A stretch of DNA of 64,000 nucleotides from Streptomyces sp. D2-8 (GCF_023184515.1 NZ_JAAHBP010000029.1:1-64000), one strand, 5' to 3'; positions 9,054-19,394 are shown, counted from the first letter of the stretch. The notes: generated by a model from the letters alone, not told the origin. Translations and numbers: made by a program.

Positions 9054-9762
9054 ATACGGCATCATGCTGTGCCTGGCCGCCGCCATCTTCGGCATGTTCT
9101 TCTTCCTCACGCTCTTCGTGCAGAACGTGCTCGGGTTCAGCCCGCTCGCGGCTGGACTGGCCTTCCTGCCGGTCAGCGCGGTCATCGCCGTCGGCGCCGG
9201 GCTGGCCTCGCGGTTCCTGCCCGTCTACGGGCCCAAGCCGTTCATGGTGGTGGGCGCGATCCTGGCAGCGGCGGGTCTGGCCTGGCTCACCCTGACCGAT
9301 GTCCACTCCACCTACGCGGGCAGTGTCCTCGGCCCGATGCTCGTCTTCAGCCTGGGCATGGGCATGGAGTTCGTGTCACTGACCCTCATGGCGCTGTCCG
9401 ACGTCCCCACACCGGAGACCGGGGCGGCCTCCGGACTCCTCAACGCCACCCAGCAGGTCGGCGGCTCCCTCGGGCTGTCCATCCTGGTCACGATGTACGG
9501 CACGGCCAGCACCAGCGAGGCGGACAAGCAGGTCCCGGACTTCCTCGAGCAGGCGACCCCGGCCGAGCGCATCCGGTTCGAACGCACCGGGCAACTGCCC
9601 AAGCCCTGGTCCGACGAGATCCTCACCGCCGGCGTCTCGGCCGCCTTCATCATGGCGGCGATCTTCACCGCCGTAGCCGCGCTGATCGCCCTGTTCGTCA
9701 TCCAGGTCCGCCCCTCCGACCTGGAACGCCTCAAGGGAGGAGCGGGCCCCGGAGGGATGTGA
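9052..9762 (+). pseudogene. MFS drug transporter (DHA2/EmrB-QacA type), C-terminal half
   Basis: About 235 residues remain of a normally about 480-500 residue 14-helix exporter. The preserved part starts inside a membrane segment (GMFFFLTLFVQNVLGFSP), includes GLLNATQQVGGSLGLS, the family's conserved motif in the C-terminal half, and ends in RPSDLERLKGG. About five or six hydrophobic segments are left, and the proton-coupling motifs of the N-terminal half are gone. An in-frame ATG exists at 9064, but there is no ribosome binding site in front. The left border coincides with the LuxR remnant on the opposite strand. Confidence 0.8.
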
Positions 9763-9788
9763 GGCCCGCCCCGAACCCTTCGGGCCCG

Positions 9789-10490
9789 CTACGAGCCGAT
9801 CCGCGCCGCGATCACCGGGGCCAGCCGGTCGGCGATGACCCGGTGCCCCCGGTCGTTGGGATGCACCGAGTCCGTCAGATCGCCCGACCCCAGCCAGCCG
9901 GTCGTGTCGACGAAGGACACCCGCGCGTCACCACCGGCGACGGCGGCCTTCACCGCGGCCTCGGTCTGCGGGACGAACCGCCCGCGGAACGTCTCCAACG
10001 CGAAGATCCACGCCTGCGGATACGCCGCCCGCACCTTGCGCAGCAGGCTGCTGTACGCCGACTGGAACTGCGCCGAACTCACTCCGTGACCGACGTCGTT
10101 GGTGCCGAGGTTGATGACGACCGCGTCGGCCCGGGAGCGGGAGAAGTTCCAGTCGGGCGTCGCCGCGTTCGGGTTGAGCTTCGTGAACTGCCGCTCCAAT
10201 CCCACGCATTGGTCCGCCGCGGCCACCAGACACGCCCCGCCCTGGGCGATCTGCGTGTGCTCCACGCCCAGCCGCTCCCCGATCAGCCAGCCGTACGCGG
10301 TACGGGCGTTCTGCGAGCTCGTCGTGCCCACGGTGATCGAGTCGCCGACGAACTCGACCAGCTTGGCCGGGCGCTTCGCGTGCGGCGCGGGCGAGCGCAG
10401 CCCAGTCCACCCTCCCGTCCCACTCCCGCACGGGCCCTCGCGGAGTCGCGGAGGTTCTGGGAGTCGACGGGGCATCGGGCGCAGCACCAT
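9789..10490 (-). CDS. SGNH/GDSL-family esterase (CE2-like)
   Basis: Esterase/deacetylase-type hydrolase, 233 residues. Block I is EFVGDSITVG (nucleophile Ser), block III NLGTNDVGHG, and block V is DSVHPNDRGH with the catalytic Asp-x-x-His. The pattern VEFVGDSIT is typical of carbohydrate esterase family 2, whose members normally carry a jelly-roll domain and a signal peptide before the SGNH domain. Here only about 40 poorly structured residues (Pro/Arg-rich) precede it and no signal peptide is visible, so the 5' part may have been lost. It lies 13 bases after the LAL regulator stop on the same strand. Confidence 0.7.
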   Translation of the reverse strand: MVLRPMPRRLPEPPRLREGPCGSGTGGWTGLRSPAPHAKRPAKLVEFVGDSITVGTTSSQNARTAYGWLIGERLGVEHTQIAQGGACLVAAADQCVGLERQFTKLNPNAATPDWNFSRSRADAVVINLGTNDVGHGVSSAQFQSAYSSLLRKVRAAYPQAWIFALETFRGRFVPQTEAAVKAAVAGGDARVSFVDTTGWLGSGDLTDSVHPNDRGHRVIADRLAPVIAARIGS

Positions 10491-10503
10491 TCGCGGCCAC
10501 CCC

Positions 10504-13418
10504 TCACGGTCGCGGCCGGGGGAACGTCTCCAGGGCCTCGGCCAGGCCCGCCGCGTCCGTGCCGACCTTGCGGTACACGGAGGAGAGCAGCTGCCGCACG
10601 CCCTGCTCGGTGAGGTGCAGTTCCTTGGCGACCACGGCCGCGGCGTGGCCCCGCACCGTCATCTCGGCGGTCCTGCGCTCCTGCGCGGTGAGCGTGTCCG
10701 TCTGTGCGTAGCGCAGGGGCAGCGGCCGCAGCCCGGCTCCGGACAGTTCCCGCCTGGCCCGGGCGGCGAGGCCCTCGGCACCGCAGTGCACCGCACCCTC
10801 CAGGCCCTGGTAGAGCCGGTCGGCGGCGTCGTGCAGGCGGCCGGCGCGGGCCAGTGCGGCGCCGTGGCCGACCAGGGCACGAGCCAGTTCGTACGCGGCG
10901 GGCGACTGCTGCAGATGGTCCACGGCCCGGGCGTGCAGATCGAGCCCCGCCTCACCGCCCGTCACCTCCGCCTGGGCGTGCAGCGCGTGGCCGATCGCGG
11001 ATGCCGCGCCGAAGTCCCGGGCCCGCTTCACGGCGTCCTGCGCGTGGCGCACCGCACGGTCGGGAGCACTGCGGGACAGGGCCGAGGCCAGACCCAGCTG
11101 CCAGGGGCACCACGCGGGGTTGCGCCAGTCCCGGCCGTCCAGCCACTCGCCGACACCGGACAGCAGGGGAGCGGCGTCCTCAGGCCGACCCTCCGCCAGG
11201 AGCAGCTCGGCGTAGACGGTGCGCGGGTCGGGGTAGATGACGGCGTTCGGGATGATGTCGCCGTAGTGGTACCTGTCGGCGAGCCGGCGTGCCGCCACGA
11301 CGCGGCCGCGGGCCAGGAGGGTCTGGATCAGGATGCCGATGGCGAACCACTGGGCGGGCACCGCCCCTTCCACCCGGTCGGCGATGCGCAGGCCCTCCCG
11401 CACCAGGTTCTCGGCCTCGGCCAGGCAGCCCCGGCGGTAGCGGATGTACCCGGAGAGCGTCTGGCCCAGGGCCAGATGGGAGCCGCGCCAGCCCTTCGAC
11501 GCGCACTCGGCCATGCCCTTCGCGAACAGGTCCTCGGCCCGTCGCGGCCGGTCGCAGTACATGAACACCAGCGCGACCGAGACGGGCACCTCGAAGCCCC
11601 GGTTCTCATGGGTCCAGCTCAGCCCGCCCCGCAGGGCCTCCTCGGCGTACGCGAGGGCTTTCTGCCGGGGCTCGCCGCACATCATGGCGTCCCAGGCGCG
11701 CGACCCGAGGATGTAGCGCTCCTCCAGACTGCGGCCGGGCAGCCGGTCGGCGAGCCGGGCAAGCGCCCGCGAGCGGCCGGACGAGTCCGCCTCGTCGGTG
11801 CGGAACGCGCTCCACACGAAGTGGTCGGCCTGCATCCGCAGCCGGATCCGAGGATGGGCGGCGGCCCGCTGTGCCTCGTCGGCGGCCACCGTCGCGGCCT
11901 CTCCGCCATCCGGTCGGTGTGGGCCAGCGCCTGGGTCAGCCGGTACACCATCGAGGCACGCAGCTCGGGGTCGATGTCCGGTTCCGCGAGTGCCTCCCGC
12001 AGGTGCGCCACGGTGGCCGTGGGTTTGATGAGGAAGGTCGCGCAGGCGAGTTCGTGCAGCAGCACGGCGCGCTCCTCCGGCGGCGGCGGCTCCTGCAGGG
12101 CCCGGTTCAGCAGCCGCCGGGCCGCCTCCGGGGCACCGGAGTGCAGGGCTTCACGGGCGGCCTCCCGCAGACAGGCGACGGCCTCGGTGTTGCCCTCGCA
12201 GGGCACCTCCAGCAGATGCCGGGCCGCGGCGGCGTTCCCGAGCCCGGCCGCCCGCACGGCTTCCGCGGCCGAGTTGTGCATGCCCTCCCGCAGGCTAGGC
12301 CCGATGGACCGGTAGATCGTGGTGGCGATCAGCGGGTGGACGAACTCCAGGCTTTCGCCGGGCCCCTCGCCGTCGGCCAGAATGCGGGCGGCGCGCAGCT
12401 TCTCCGTGGCCTCGGCCGCCGCCGTGCTGCCGATCGCCGCGATCCGGGCGGCCAGTTCAGGCGAGATGGCCTGCCCGAGGACGGCCGCCGCGTAGGCGAA
12501 GCGGACGGTGGTGGTGCCGAACCCCTGGAGCCGCTCGATCAGCCCGGGCCCCTTCACCGCGGCGGCCAGGTCGCGCATCGCGGGCAGGTCCTCGCTGGTG
12601 CCCCTCAGGTTGCGCTCGCCGAGCCTGATGGAGAGTTCCACCGCCTCGAACGGGCTCCCTCCGGTGACCTCCCAGCACTCCTCGCAGAACTCGTCCTCGG
12701 CCTCCTCGCCGACCTCGTCCCTGATGATGTGTGCGACGGCCGTGGCACTGAGCGGCGCCAGGGTGAAGGGACGGTTCCCCAGGTCGGCGCCCGGGGCGTT
12801 GAAGGCAGCGGCTTCGAGCGGCAGTTCGTCGGGCCGGAAGGCGACGACGATCAGCAGCGACAGGTCCACGGCCCGGGGCGTGAACGAGGCGAGCCAGCTC
12901 AGTGACTCGGCGTCGGCCCAGTGCAGGTCGTCCAGCAACAGGACGAGGGGCGTCTTCATCACGGCGAGGCGCGTCATCACCCAGTCGAGACCGTCGCGGA
13001 CCCCGGTCGGGTCCGGCACGTGGCCGCTCGGCGTCGCGACCAGGCCGAGTGCGGCGGCGACGATGTCGTACCAGCCGCCCAGGAAGGTGCGGAGCCCCTT
13101 CTCGTCCATCGACGCCAGCGCGGGCTGGACGACCTGGCGCACCAGGTGGAACGCCAGCTCCTGCACCTTCTCACCGCCCCTGCCCGACAGCACGGTGAAC
13201 CCCTGCGCCCCGGCGCGGGCCCGGGCCTCGGTCAGCAGGGCCGTCTTGCCCATCCCTGCCGGACCGGTGAAGGCGAGGAGCCCACCGCGTGGCGCCTGAG
13301 GTACTCCGTCGACGGTGTCCCGCAGGCCCGTCAGCGCTGCGTCGAGCGCCCGGAGCTCCTGGCGGCGTTCGAGCAACGGCCGGGTCTCGGGCGTGGGTTG
13401 CCGCAGCTCATGCGCCAT
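10504..13418 (-). pseudogene. LAL-type (large ATP-binding LuxR) regulator, frameshifted
   Basis: Transcriptional regulator of the MalT/LAL class, about 970 residues if repaired. The 5' segment (13418 to about 11920) has Walker A GPAGMGKTALL and Walker B VLLLDDLHWAD. The 3' segment (about 11910 to 10504) has TPR-like helices and a C-terminal LuxR HTH (LTAQERRTAEM... HLTEQGVRQLLSSVYRKVG). They are in different frames. At about 11917-11921 the codons for AHTDRMAE run into GAGAGGCC; removing two bases, or adding one, restores the continuation AATVAADEAQR. A GTG at 11889 could start a separate ATPase-less C-terminal protein. One indel only, so sequencing error or a recent mutation are both possible. 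Confidence 0.8.
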
Positions 13419-13444
13419 GTGCCGTACCGCTTCCTGTCGTAGGC

Positions 13445-13480
13445 CATCGGGAGGCAGCGCAGAGCGTACGCCTCCCGATG
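13445..13480 (-). terminator. Hairpin after terpene synthase
   Basis: 11-bp perfect inverted repeat CATCGGGAGGC / GCCTCCCGATG with a 14-base loop. It is about 130 bases downstream of the terpene synthase stop and 27 bases upstream of the LAL regulator start, on a strand where transcription from the P450-terpene operon would otherwise run into the regulator. Confidence 0.5.
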
Positions 13481-13612
13481 GGCGCCCTTCCGGATTCTGG
13501 AAAGAGCACGACGAAGACGGGTGAATGACCTGCTAAAGCCGCGTGAAGTGCGGCTTCCGCGGGTACCGTCGCTCGAATGGGCACCCGCCCCACGGCCTGA
13601 CGAAGCGCCCCC

Positions 13613-14626
13613 TCACGACAGAACCGGGGCCGCGGCGTCCGCGTAGCGCGGCACCGTGCGGGACCAGTAGTAGCAGCCGCTGATCCAGCCGGCCATGCCT
13701 TCCACATAGCCGACGCCCGAAGGGCTCAACTCCGGTTCGATCTCGTCGTAGAGCCTCTCGAACTCGCGGATCGTGCCGTTGATCTGCTGGATGGCCAGGG
13801 TGACGGCCGCCGGCAGGGGACACCGGTGGGCCCGTTGGTAGGCGAGGGCCAGGTTGATCATTTCGCCGGACCGTTGCTCCTTGACCGCGGAGAAGAGGTC
13901 GGGGATCCACACCGCCGCATCGGCCGACAGCCGGCTCAGGCGCCGCATGAGCGGGTGATGGAGTTCCGCGGAGGTCAGCTCGCACGGCTGCGCGGCCTCG
14001 CACAGTGGGTAGAAGGGCTCGACGCCCGCGGTGAGGGACCGTATCGAGGTGCACAGCCCGGACTGTATGGGGGAGGGGTGGGTCTGGGCCACGGCCTCGT
14101 ACAGCAGTCCGTGGACGTACTCACGGCTCTGCCACGCCCAGCGCGCGGCCTGTCCGGGTGTGCACCGTTCGCGGATCTGCCGGTAGAGGTCGGACAGCGC
14201 GGCTCCCAGAGGGGTGCTGGGCGGAGCGCCGTCCCGCAGGATCGCGATGCTCTCGCACAGCATGGGCAGCAGGTTTCCGGGCCGGTGCCGGCCGACCTCC
14301 TCGGCCCGGTCGTCGAAGACGAACTGGTAGGCGATCTGGTGGGCGACGAGTTGCAGGACGCCGGAGTCCGCGTCAGGGCTGTTGTAGGACGCCAGCTCGG
14401 CCGGGCGGGTGTGGGCGATCATGGTCGAGACCCCGGGTTCGTCGCTCAGCCCGGTCGCACGCAGCCAGTGGTCGACACCCGCCGAGGCCGCCGGCTCGTG
14501 AGGATTGCGCCGTAACGGGAAGGGCATGTAGAGGTGAGCGTCGATCAGCTCCACCAAGGTGGAAGCAGGGATCACGTCCTGCGCGACGGCCGCCCATTCC
14601 TCATGCGTGGTGGACACCGTTGTCAC
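13613..14626 (-). CDS. Class I terpene synthase with atypical NSE motif
   Basis: Likely cyclises an allylic diphosphate (sesquiterpene size class by length, 337 residues). The aspartate-rich motif is FVFDDRAEE (Asp105, Asp106), followed by conserved helices, and the C-terminal WSRTVPRY resembles the family's Arg-Tyr end. The second metal site should read N-D-(L/I/V)-x-(S/T)-x-x-x-E, but here it is PDLFSAVKE (residues 242-250): the metal-binding Asn is replaced by Pro, while Ser246 and Glu250 are kept. The GTG at 14626 has GGAGG four to five bases upstream and overlaps the end of the upstream P450 gene by 26 bases, so the pair is probably translationally coupled. The product is unknown. Confidence 0.82.
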   Translation of the reverse strand: MTTVSTTHEEWAAVAQDVIPASTLVELIDAHLYMPFPLRRNPHEPAASAGVDHWLRATGLSDEPGVSTMIAHTRPAELASYNSPDADSGVLQLVAHQIAYQFVFDDRAEEVGRHRPGNLLPMLCESIAILRDGAPPSTPLGAALSDLYRQIRERCTPGQAARWAWQSREYVHGLLYEAVAQTHPSPIQSGLCTSIRSLTAGVEPFYPLCEAAQPCELTSAELHHPLMRRLSRLSADAAVWIPDLFSAVKEQRSGEMINLALAYQRAHRCPLPAAVTLAIQQINGTIREFERLYDEIEPELSPSGVGYVEGMAGWISGCYYWSRTVPRYADAAAPVLS

Positions 14627-16070
14627 CGTCCCTCCGGCTCTTCTCCACCCCGGATGCCGCCGTCGCGGCTCCGGGCGCGAGGGCGACGGCCTGCGGCGCC
14701 GCGCCGCCCGGGGCGTCCGCCCGTGAGGTGCAGATCATCGTCAGGGACCTCGGTCCCAGTGTCGCCCCGGGGCGCGGTGGTGCGACGCGCCCGGCCGGAT
14801 GGTGCAGCCGCCAGCGACCGGCGACGGTCGCCAGGGCCACCGTCATCTCGGCCATGGAGAACAGGTCGCCGATGCACTTGCGGTTGCCCGCGGCGAACGG
14901 GATCAGCGCCCCGTGCGGACCGGCGGCGGCCTCGCCGTCCAGCCAGCGCTCGGGCAGGAACCGGTCGGGTTCGGGGAACGACGCGGGGTCGTGGTGCAGG
15001 AGATACGGGCTGTAGAGGACCGTGGTTCCCCGCGGCAGCCGGCGTCCGGCCAACTCCGTCTCCATGGTCGTGACGCGCGTGAAGAGCCAGCCGGGCGGGG
15101 AGTGGCGCAGCGTCTCGGTGAGCACGGACCGGGTGTAGACCAGACGCGGCAGGTCGTCGGCGTCCGGTAACCGGCCGGCGAGGACGCTGTCGACCTCGGC
15201 GTGCAACCGCCGCTCCACCTCCGGGTGCTGGGCCAGGAGGCTGAAGGCGGAGGCCAGGCACATCGAAGGGCTCTCGGAACCGGTGAGCAGGAGGGATACC
15301 AACTGGTCGCGGACCTCCCGGTCGGTGACCGGGGCCCCGCCGTCCTCGGCGGACGCCAGCAGGAGCCCGAGCAGGTCGTCGCGGGGAGCGCTCCGGCGGC
15401 GCTCGGTGACGGCCGCGTCGATGAGCTCCGGCACCCGCTCCACCGCTCGCCGGTAGCGGCGGTTCGCGGGCGTGGGAAGACGGAACAGGGCGTCGACCGG
15501 AACGACCGTGCGCACGAACAGGCCGCGGACTATGGCGGCGAGGCAGTGCCGCACCTCGTCGGTCGCGGCGGGACCCAGCGAGTCGGACAGCAGGAGCCGG
15601 CTGATCATCCGGGTCGTCAGACTCAGCGTGGCAGCACTGACATCGACCTGTTGCCCACCGCGCCAGTCACGGCACAGCGACTCGGCCTCCTGGGCCATCA
15701 CATCCGTGTGCGCGGCGACGCCGGCGGGGCGGAAGGTGGGTTGCAGCAATCGGCGCTGGCGCCGGTGCTCCGCGTGCGGGCAGGTGACGATGCCGTCGCC
15801 CATCAGCGCCCGCAGCCTCTCGTACTGCGGTCCGCCCTTGTCGAACGTGCGGGTGTCCCGGAGCATCCGGTGGACGAGTTCCGGGTGACACACCATCCAC
15901 GCCCGCCGGGGGCCCAGGCGTATCTCGACCAGATCGCCCTGCGCGGGAAGAGTTTTCAGAAACTCCAGCGGCCGACGGAACAAGGCGATACCGTGGCCGA
16001 TGGATGGGAATATGCCTGGAGCAGTACCAACTGTCCATGCGTGTTCCGATTCGGGAACGCAGCCGTTCAT
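14601..16070 (-). CDS. Cytochrome P450 (CYP170/CYP183-like) paired with terpene synthase
   Basis: Probable terpene oxidase, 489 residues. It has an I-helix LLTGSESPS, K-helix ETLR (ExxR intact), PERF-region FLPERWL and heme loop FAAGNRKCIG. The overall pattern (RLPTPANRRY, TTVLYSPYLLHHDP, FSMAEMTV) resembles the P450s that oxidise epi-isozizaene and pentalenene in streptomycetes. I place the start at the ATG at 16070, which has AGGTGG eight bases upstream; the ATG at 16097 and the longer frame upstream have no good ribosome binding site. It is the first gene of a two-gene operon with the terpene synthase, and its last codons overlap that gene's start. Confidence 0.85.
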   Translation of the reverse strand: MNGCVPESEHAWTVGTAPGIFPSIGHGIALFRRPLEFLKTLPAQGDLVEIRLGPRRAWMVCHPELVHRMLRDTRTFDKGGPQYERLRALMGDGIVTCPHAEHRRQRRLLQPTFRPAGVAAHTDVMAQEAESLCRDWRGGQQVDVSAATLSLTTRMISRLLLSDSLGPAATDEVRHCLAAIVRGLFVRTVVPVDALFRLPTPANRRYRRAVERVPELIDAAVTERRRSAPRDDLLGLLLASAEDGGAPVTDREVRDQLVSLLLTGSESPSMCLASAFSLLAQHPEVERRLHAEVDSVLAGRLPDADDLPRLVYTRSVLTETLRHSPPGWLFTRVTTMETELAGRRLPRGTTVLYSPYLLHHDPASFPEPDRFLPERWLDGEAAAGPHGALIPFAAGNRKCIGDLFSMAEMTVALATVAGRWRLHHPAGRVAPPRPGATLGPRSLTMICTSRADAPGGAAPQAVALAPGAATAASGVEKSRRDGDNGVHHA

Positions 16071-16386
16071 CGAAATACCACCTGCTTCAGTCGACATGGA
16101 AAAAGGTGAGGTTTCACCGACGTGGCGCTTGCCCCATGTCCTGCCCAGTCCAAGCCGGTCACCGACTTGGCGAACCCTTTCTCCAGGGGGGCGCACGGAT
16201 GCACAGGGAAGCGCTGGGTGAATCACTTCGGATGCACGTCATGCGACAGGCGATCTTCTTCCCGTCGCTCCGGCTTCTCGGGGAGTCCTTACGTCTTTTC
16301 CGTGTACACGGATCCGGAGAAGAATGCCGTTGTGAAGGACCGGGCAGTATCCATGGCCGACGGGCCGGTCCGCCCGGTTCCCCAGG

Positions 16387-19302
16387 TCAGGCGCGGCGGT
16401 AGCTCTCGGGCGGCGCCAGGTACCCGCCCGCCACCCCACCCGTGTCGATCACGATCTGGTCCACCGCCATCCCCGGATCCACCATGAACACCCTCAGCAC
16501 ATGCTCACCCGGTGCGGACACGGTCACCCGGGCCGTCAGCTTCTCGACGCCCTCCTCCACGTTGCGGGCCCAGGCGTCGCCCCGGTTGCCGGTGGCGATC
16601 GCCTGGCCCGACAGGACCGTCGGGGGCTGGTCGTCGAGGGTGACCGCGAGGCGTCGCTTGCCGCGTTCGTCGAGGGAGGGCAGCCGGAAGACCGTCACCG
16701 GGAACGTGCCGGCCGTGGTGAAACGGACCCGGTAACGCAGCTCCGGTGACCGCGTGGTGAGGTCCTCGGTGATCGGCGGTGCCGTCGTCGGGACCGCTTC
16801 CACGGCGGCCGTACGGCGGCCCAGCCCGCGGACGATCCGCCACCGCGCCCCGCCGCGCGGCACCGCGCGGTCGAAGTGCGCGGCGTCGATCGACACAAAG
16901 CCGTGGGCCTCGACGAAGCCGCGGGCGCGCCGGCGCGCCCGTTCCCCGTCGTTGGCCACCAGCAGCGGCACCTGAACGCTCCGGCCGGCACCGGTGAAGG
17001 CCAGCGTCGGACGGTGCGTGCCCTCCGGCACCCGCGGCCAGTCGATCTCGGCCCACACCCGGATCTGGTCGGTGAGTTCGCCGCCCGTCGCGCTCAGCCG
17101 GATCCAGGGGGCGCTCGGCTCGGCCTGCCACTCCAGCGGCAGGAAGCCGGTGTTGAAGACATCCACGAAGCGGCGGTCCCGGGTGTAGGAGGAGAAGGAC
17201 AACGGGCGGTCGGCTCCCGTCTCGTTGCCCTCGGAGGCCAGGCCCAGGCCCGACGTCTCCTGCCGCGGGAGCCTGGTCACGGCCGGGCGGCCCGGTGCCT
17301 TCGGGATCTCGGAAGGGTAGGGGTTGACGATGCCGTCCCACTTCCCGCCCGCGATCTCGGTGGTGTAGCGGCGGGTGATCGCCTGCTCCTCGGCGTGTGC
17401 CGCCTCGGCCAGCTCCGCGAAGCGGTTCGTGCCCGCCCCGCGGCCCTGCCGTACGGCGAGCGCGTTGCGGTCCGCCCAGTAGTACTTGAGGTTCATCAAG
17501 TAAGCGCCGTGGACGGGGTATTCGACCAGCTCGTAGTAGGCGTCCCGGTAGGCCTCGGGCAGTTTCGAGCCCAGCCGCCGCGCCCGCTCCAGCAACTGCT
17601 CGTAGGCCGTCATGCGATGACCTGCCTCGTCGCCGTGGTGCACCGTCGAGAAGACCGCCCGGTCGATGAACTCCGGGCGGCGCTGTGCCGCCAGGCGGTA
17701 GTACTCGGTGCGGATCGCGGCGATCTCCGAGCCGTACCGCCGGCCGAACTGGCGCCCCGCCCACTCCACGAGGAAGTCCTCGACGTTCTCGGGGCCCCAG
17801 CGGTCCACGTCCCAGGCCATGTCCAGGCAGAAGGACAGCCCGGTCTCGATCGACTTGATGTCACCGACGTTGAAGATCCACATGCGGTCCACCTGGTGCT
17901 CGTGGACCCGGCGCAGCTCCTGCCACACCTTGCTCAACTGCGTGGTGTCCAGCCACAGATAGCTCCGGGGGCGCCCCCAGTAGGAGAGGTGGTAGTAGAT
18001 GCCGTTGCCGCCGGGGCGGCGGCGCTCGGCCTCGTCCGGGAGCTGGCGCATGTTGCCGTGGTTGTCGTCCGGCCAGATCAGCGTGACGTCGTCGGGGACC
18101 TGGACGCCCGCGTTGTACAGCTCCAGGACCTCCTTGTACGGGATGAAGATCTGCGGCTCGGCTGCCGGGCCCACCTCCTCGGCCAGGATGCGGCGCTGGT
18201 CGGCGATGATGTCGTTCATCACCACGACCTTCTCCGGGATCGTGGTGGCGTGCTTCGTCTCCAGCGCGGAGTCGTGCAGACCGCGCATGCCGATCGTCCA
18301 GCTGCTCTCGAAGGCGGCGTTCTCGCGGGCCCGGGCCCGCCAGTAGCCGGAGATGACGGCCGGGTTCACGGTGTAGTCGTAGAGCGGCAGGGTGCCGTCG
18401 GGGCCCCGGTGCTCCTCCGCCCACGGCTCCCACTCGTGCACGCCGTTGCGCAGCATGGCCTCGGGGTGGCTGGAGCCGACCACGATGCCGTAGCGCTGGG
18501 CCAGTTCGGGGTTCTCGCGGTGCTTGTTGAAGAAGTCGGAGTAGGGGTGCATCGCGGGCCAGAGGTAGTTGGCCTTGAGGCGGAGCAGCAGCTCGAAGAC
18601 CCGCTCGTAGGTTCTGGGGCCGATGTTCTTGTCCGGCTCCTGGGTGCGGTGGGACCAGGTGGTGAGGTTCTGCTCGTCGTTGATGAAGATGCCCCGGTAG
18701 CGGACCGCGGGTTCCCGGCGGGTGAAGGGGCCGGCCGGGACCGTCACCGTGTCGCGGCGGGCGACGGGGACGTCGGCCCACCAGTACCAGGGCGAGACGC
18801 CGATGCGTTCCGAGGTGTCGTAGATGCCGTAGACCGTGCCGCGGCGGTCGCTTCCGGCGATGACCAGGGCACGTCCTACGCCGGGCAGCGGGCGGTCCAC
18901 GACCTGGGTGACGGACGCCTCCCAGCGGCCCTTCACCCGGGAGACGTCCAGACGCCCTTGCCCGATGAGCCGGTCGATCACCGGGCTGGCGCCGATCGTC
19001 CCCACCAGGACCAGGAGTTCGGCGCGCGGCGGCACGGTGTGCAGGAGCCGTGGGCGCACGCCGCCGACCCGCTCGATGTCCGCCTGGAGGTCACCGGCCG
19101 CGCGGATGACGGCGGGGTCGTCCGCCGCGTCCACGAACACGTCCACGGCGGTGCCGTCCTGGACCAGGGGAAAGTCCGGGCGGTGGACCGCGGTGGCCGC
19201 CTCGGCGGTGGTGACGGGAAGCAGGGGAGCGGCGCCTGCGGCTGCCATCCCCCGTAAGAAGGACTTGCGGGTCACGGACGGGAACGACGGTCTCTGCGGC
19301 AC
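16387..19302 (-). CDS. GH115 xylan alpha-(4-O-methyl)-glucuronidase, secreted
   Basis: Releases (4-O-methyl)glucuronic acid side chains from glucuronoxylan, in keeping with the xylanase locus at 38-50 kb. About 971 residues, typical for GH115. The N-terminus carries a twin-arginine-like signal (TRKSFLRGMAAAGAAPLLP) ending before TTAEAAT. Family hallmarks seen include RGIFINDEQNL, LKANYLWPAMHPYSDFF, the VVGSSHPEAMLRN loop and VTLIWPDDNHGN. The C-terminal about 170 residues are beta-rich. The chosen start is the GTG at 19302 with AAAGG upstream; a longer frame to 19371 has no signal-peptide logic. A palindrome AAGCGCTT lies 95 bases upstream. Confidence 0.85.
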   Translation of the reverse strand: MPQRPSFPSVTRKSFLRGMAAAGAAPLLPVTTAEAATAVHRPDFPLVQDGTAVDVFVDAADDPAVIRAAGDLQADIERVGGVRPRLLHTVPPRAELLVLVGTIGASPVIDRLIGQGRLDVSRVKGRWEASVTQVVDRPLPGVGRALVIAGSDRRGTVYGIYDTSERIGVSPWYWWADVPVARRDTVTVPAGPFTRREPAVRYRGIFINDEQNLTTWSHRTQEPDKNIGPRTYERVFELLLRLKANYLWPAMHPYSDFFNKHRENPELAQRYGIVVGSSHPEAMLRNGVHEWEPWAEEHRGPDGTLPLYDYTVNPAVISGYWRARARENAAFESSWTIGMRGLHDSALETKHATTIPEKVVVMNDIIADQRRILAEEVGPAAEPQIFIPYKEVLELYNAGVQVPDDVTLIWPDDNHGNMRQLPDEAERRRPGGNGIYYHLSYWGRPRSYLWLDTTQLSKVWQELRRVHEHQVDRMWIFNVGDIKSIETGLSFCLDMAWDVDRWGPENVEDFLVEWAGRQFGRRYGSEIAAIRTEYYRLAAQRRPEFIDRAVFSTVHHGDEAGHRMTAYEQLLERARRLGSKLPEAYRDAYYELVEYPVHGAYLMNLKYYWADRNALAVRQGRGAGTNRFAELAEAAHAEEQAITRRYTTEIAGGKWDGIVNPYPSEIPKAPGRPAVTRLPRQETSGLGLASEGNETGADRPLSFSSYTRDRRFVDVFNTGFLPLEWQAEPSAPWIRLSATGGELTDQIRVWAEIDWPRVPEGTHRPTLAFTGAGRSVQVPLLVANDGERARRRARGFVEAHGFVSIDAAHFDRAVPRGGARWRIVRGLGRRTAAVEAVPTTAPPITEDLTTRSPELRYRVRFTTAGTFPVTVFRLPSLDERGKRRLAVTLDDQPPTVLSGQAIATGNRGDAWARNVEEGVEKLTARVTVSAPGEHVLRVFMVDPGMAVDQIVIDTGGVAGGYLAPPESYRRA

Positions 19303-19394
19303 TGGGCACTGCCTTTCCGCGCCGGCTCCGCGGCGGTTCCGCGTTCGGGCCGTCGGCGGGGCTGCGCGCACTGGGGATTGGCATGGGCAGGCTA

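Noticed and set aside
10099..12315. 738-residue plus-strand frame opposite the LAL regulator
   Set aside because: Shadow of the regulator gene on the other strand; no domain, and it lacks a ribosome binding site.
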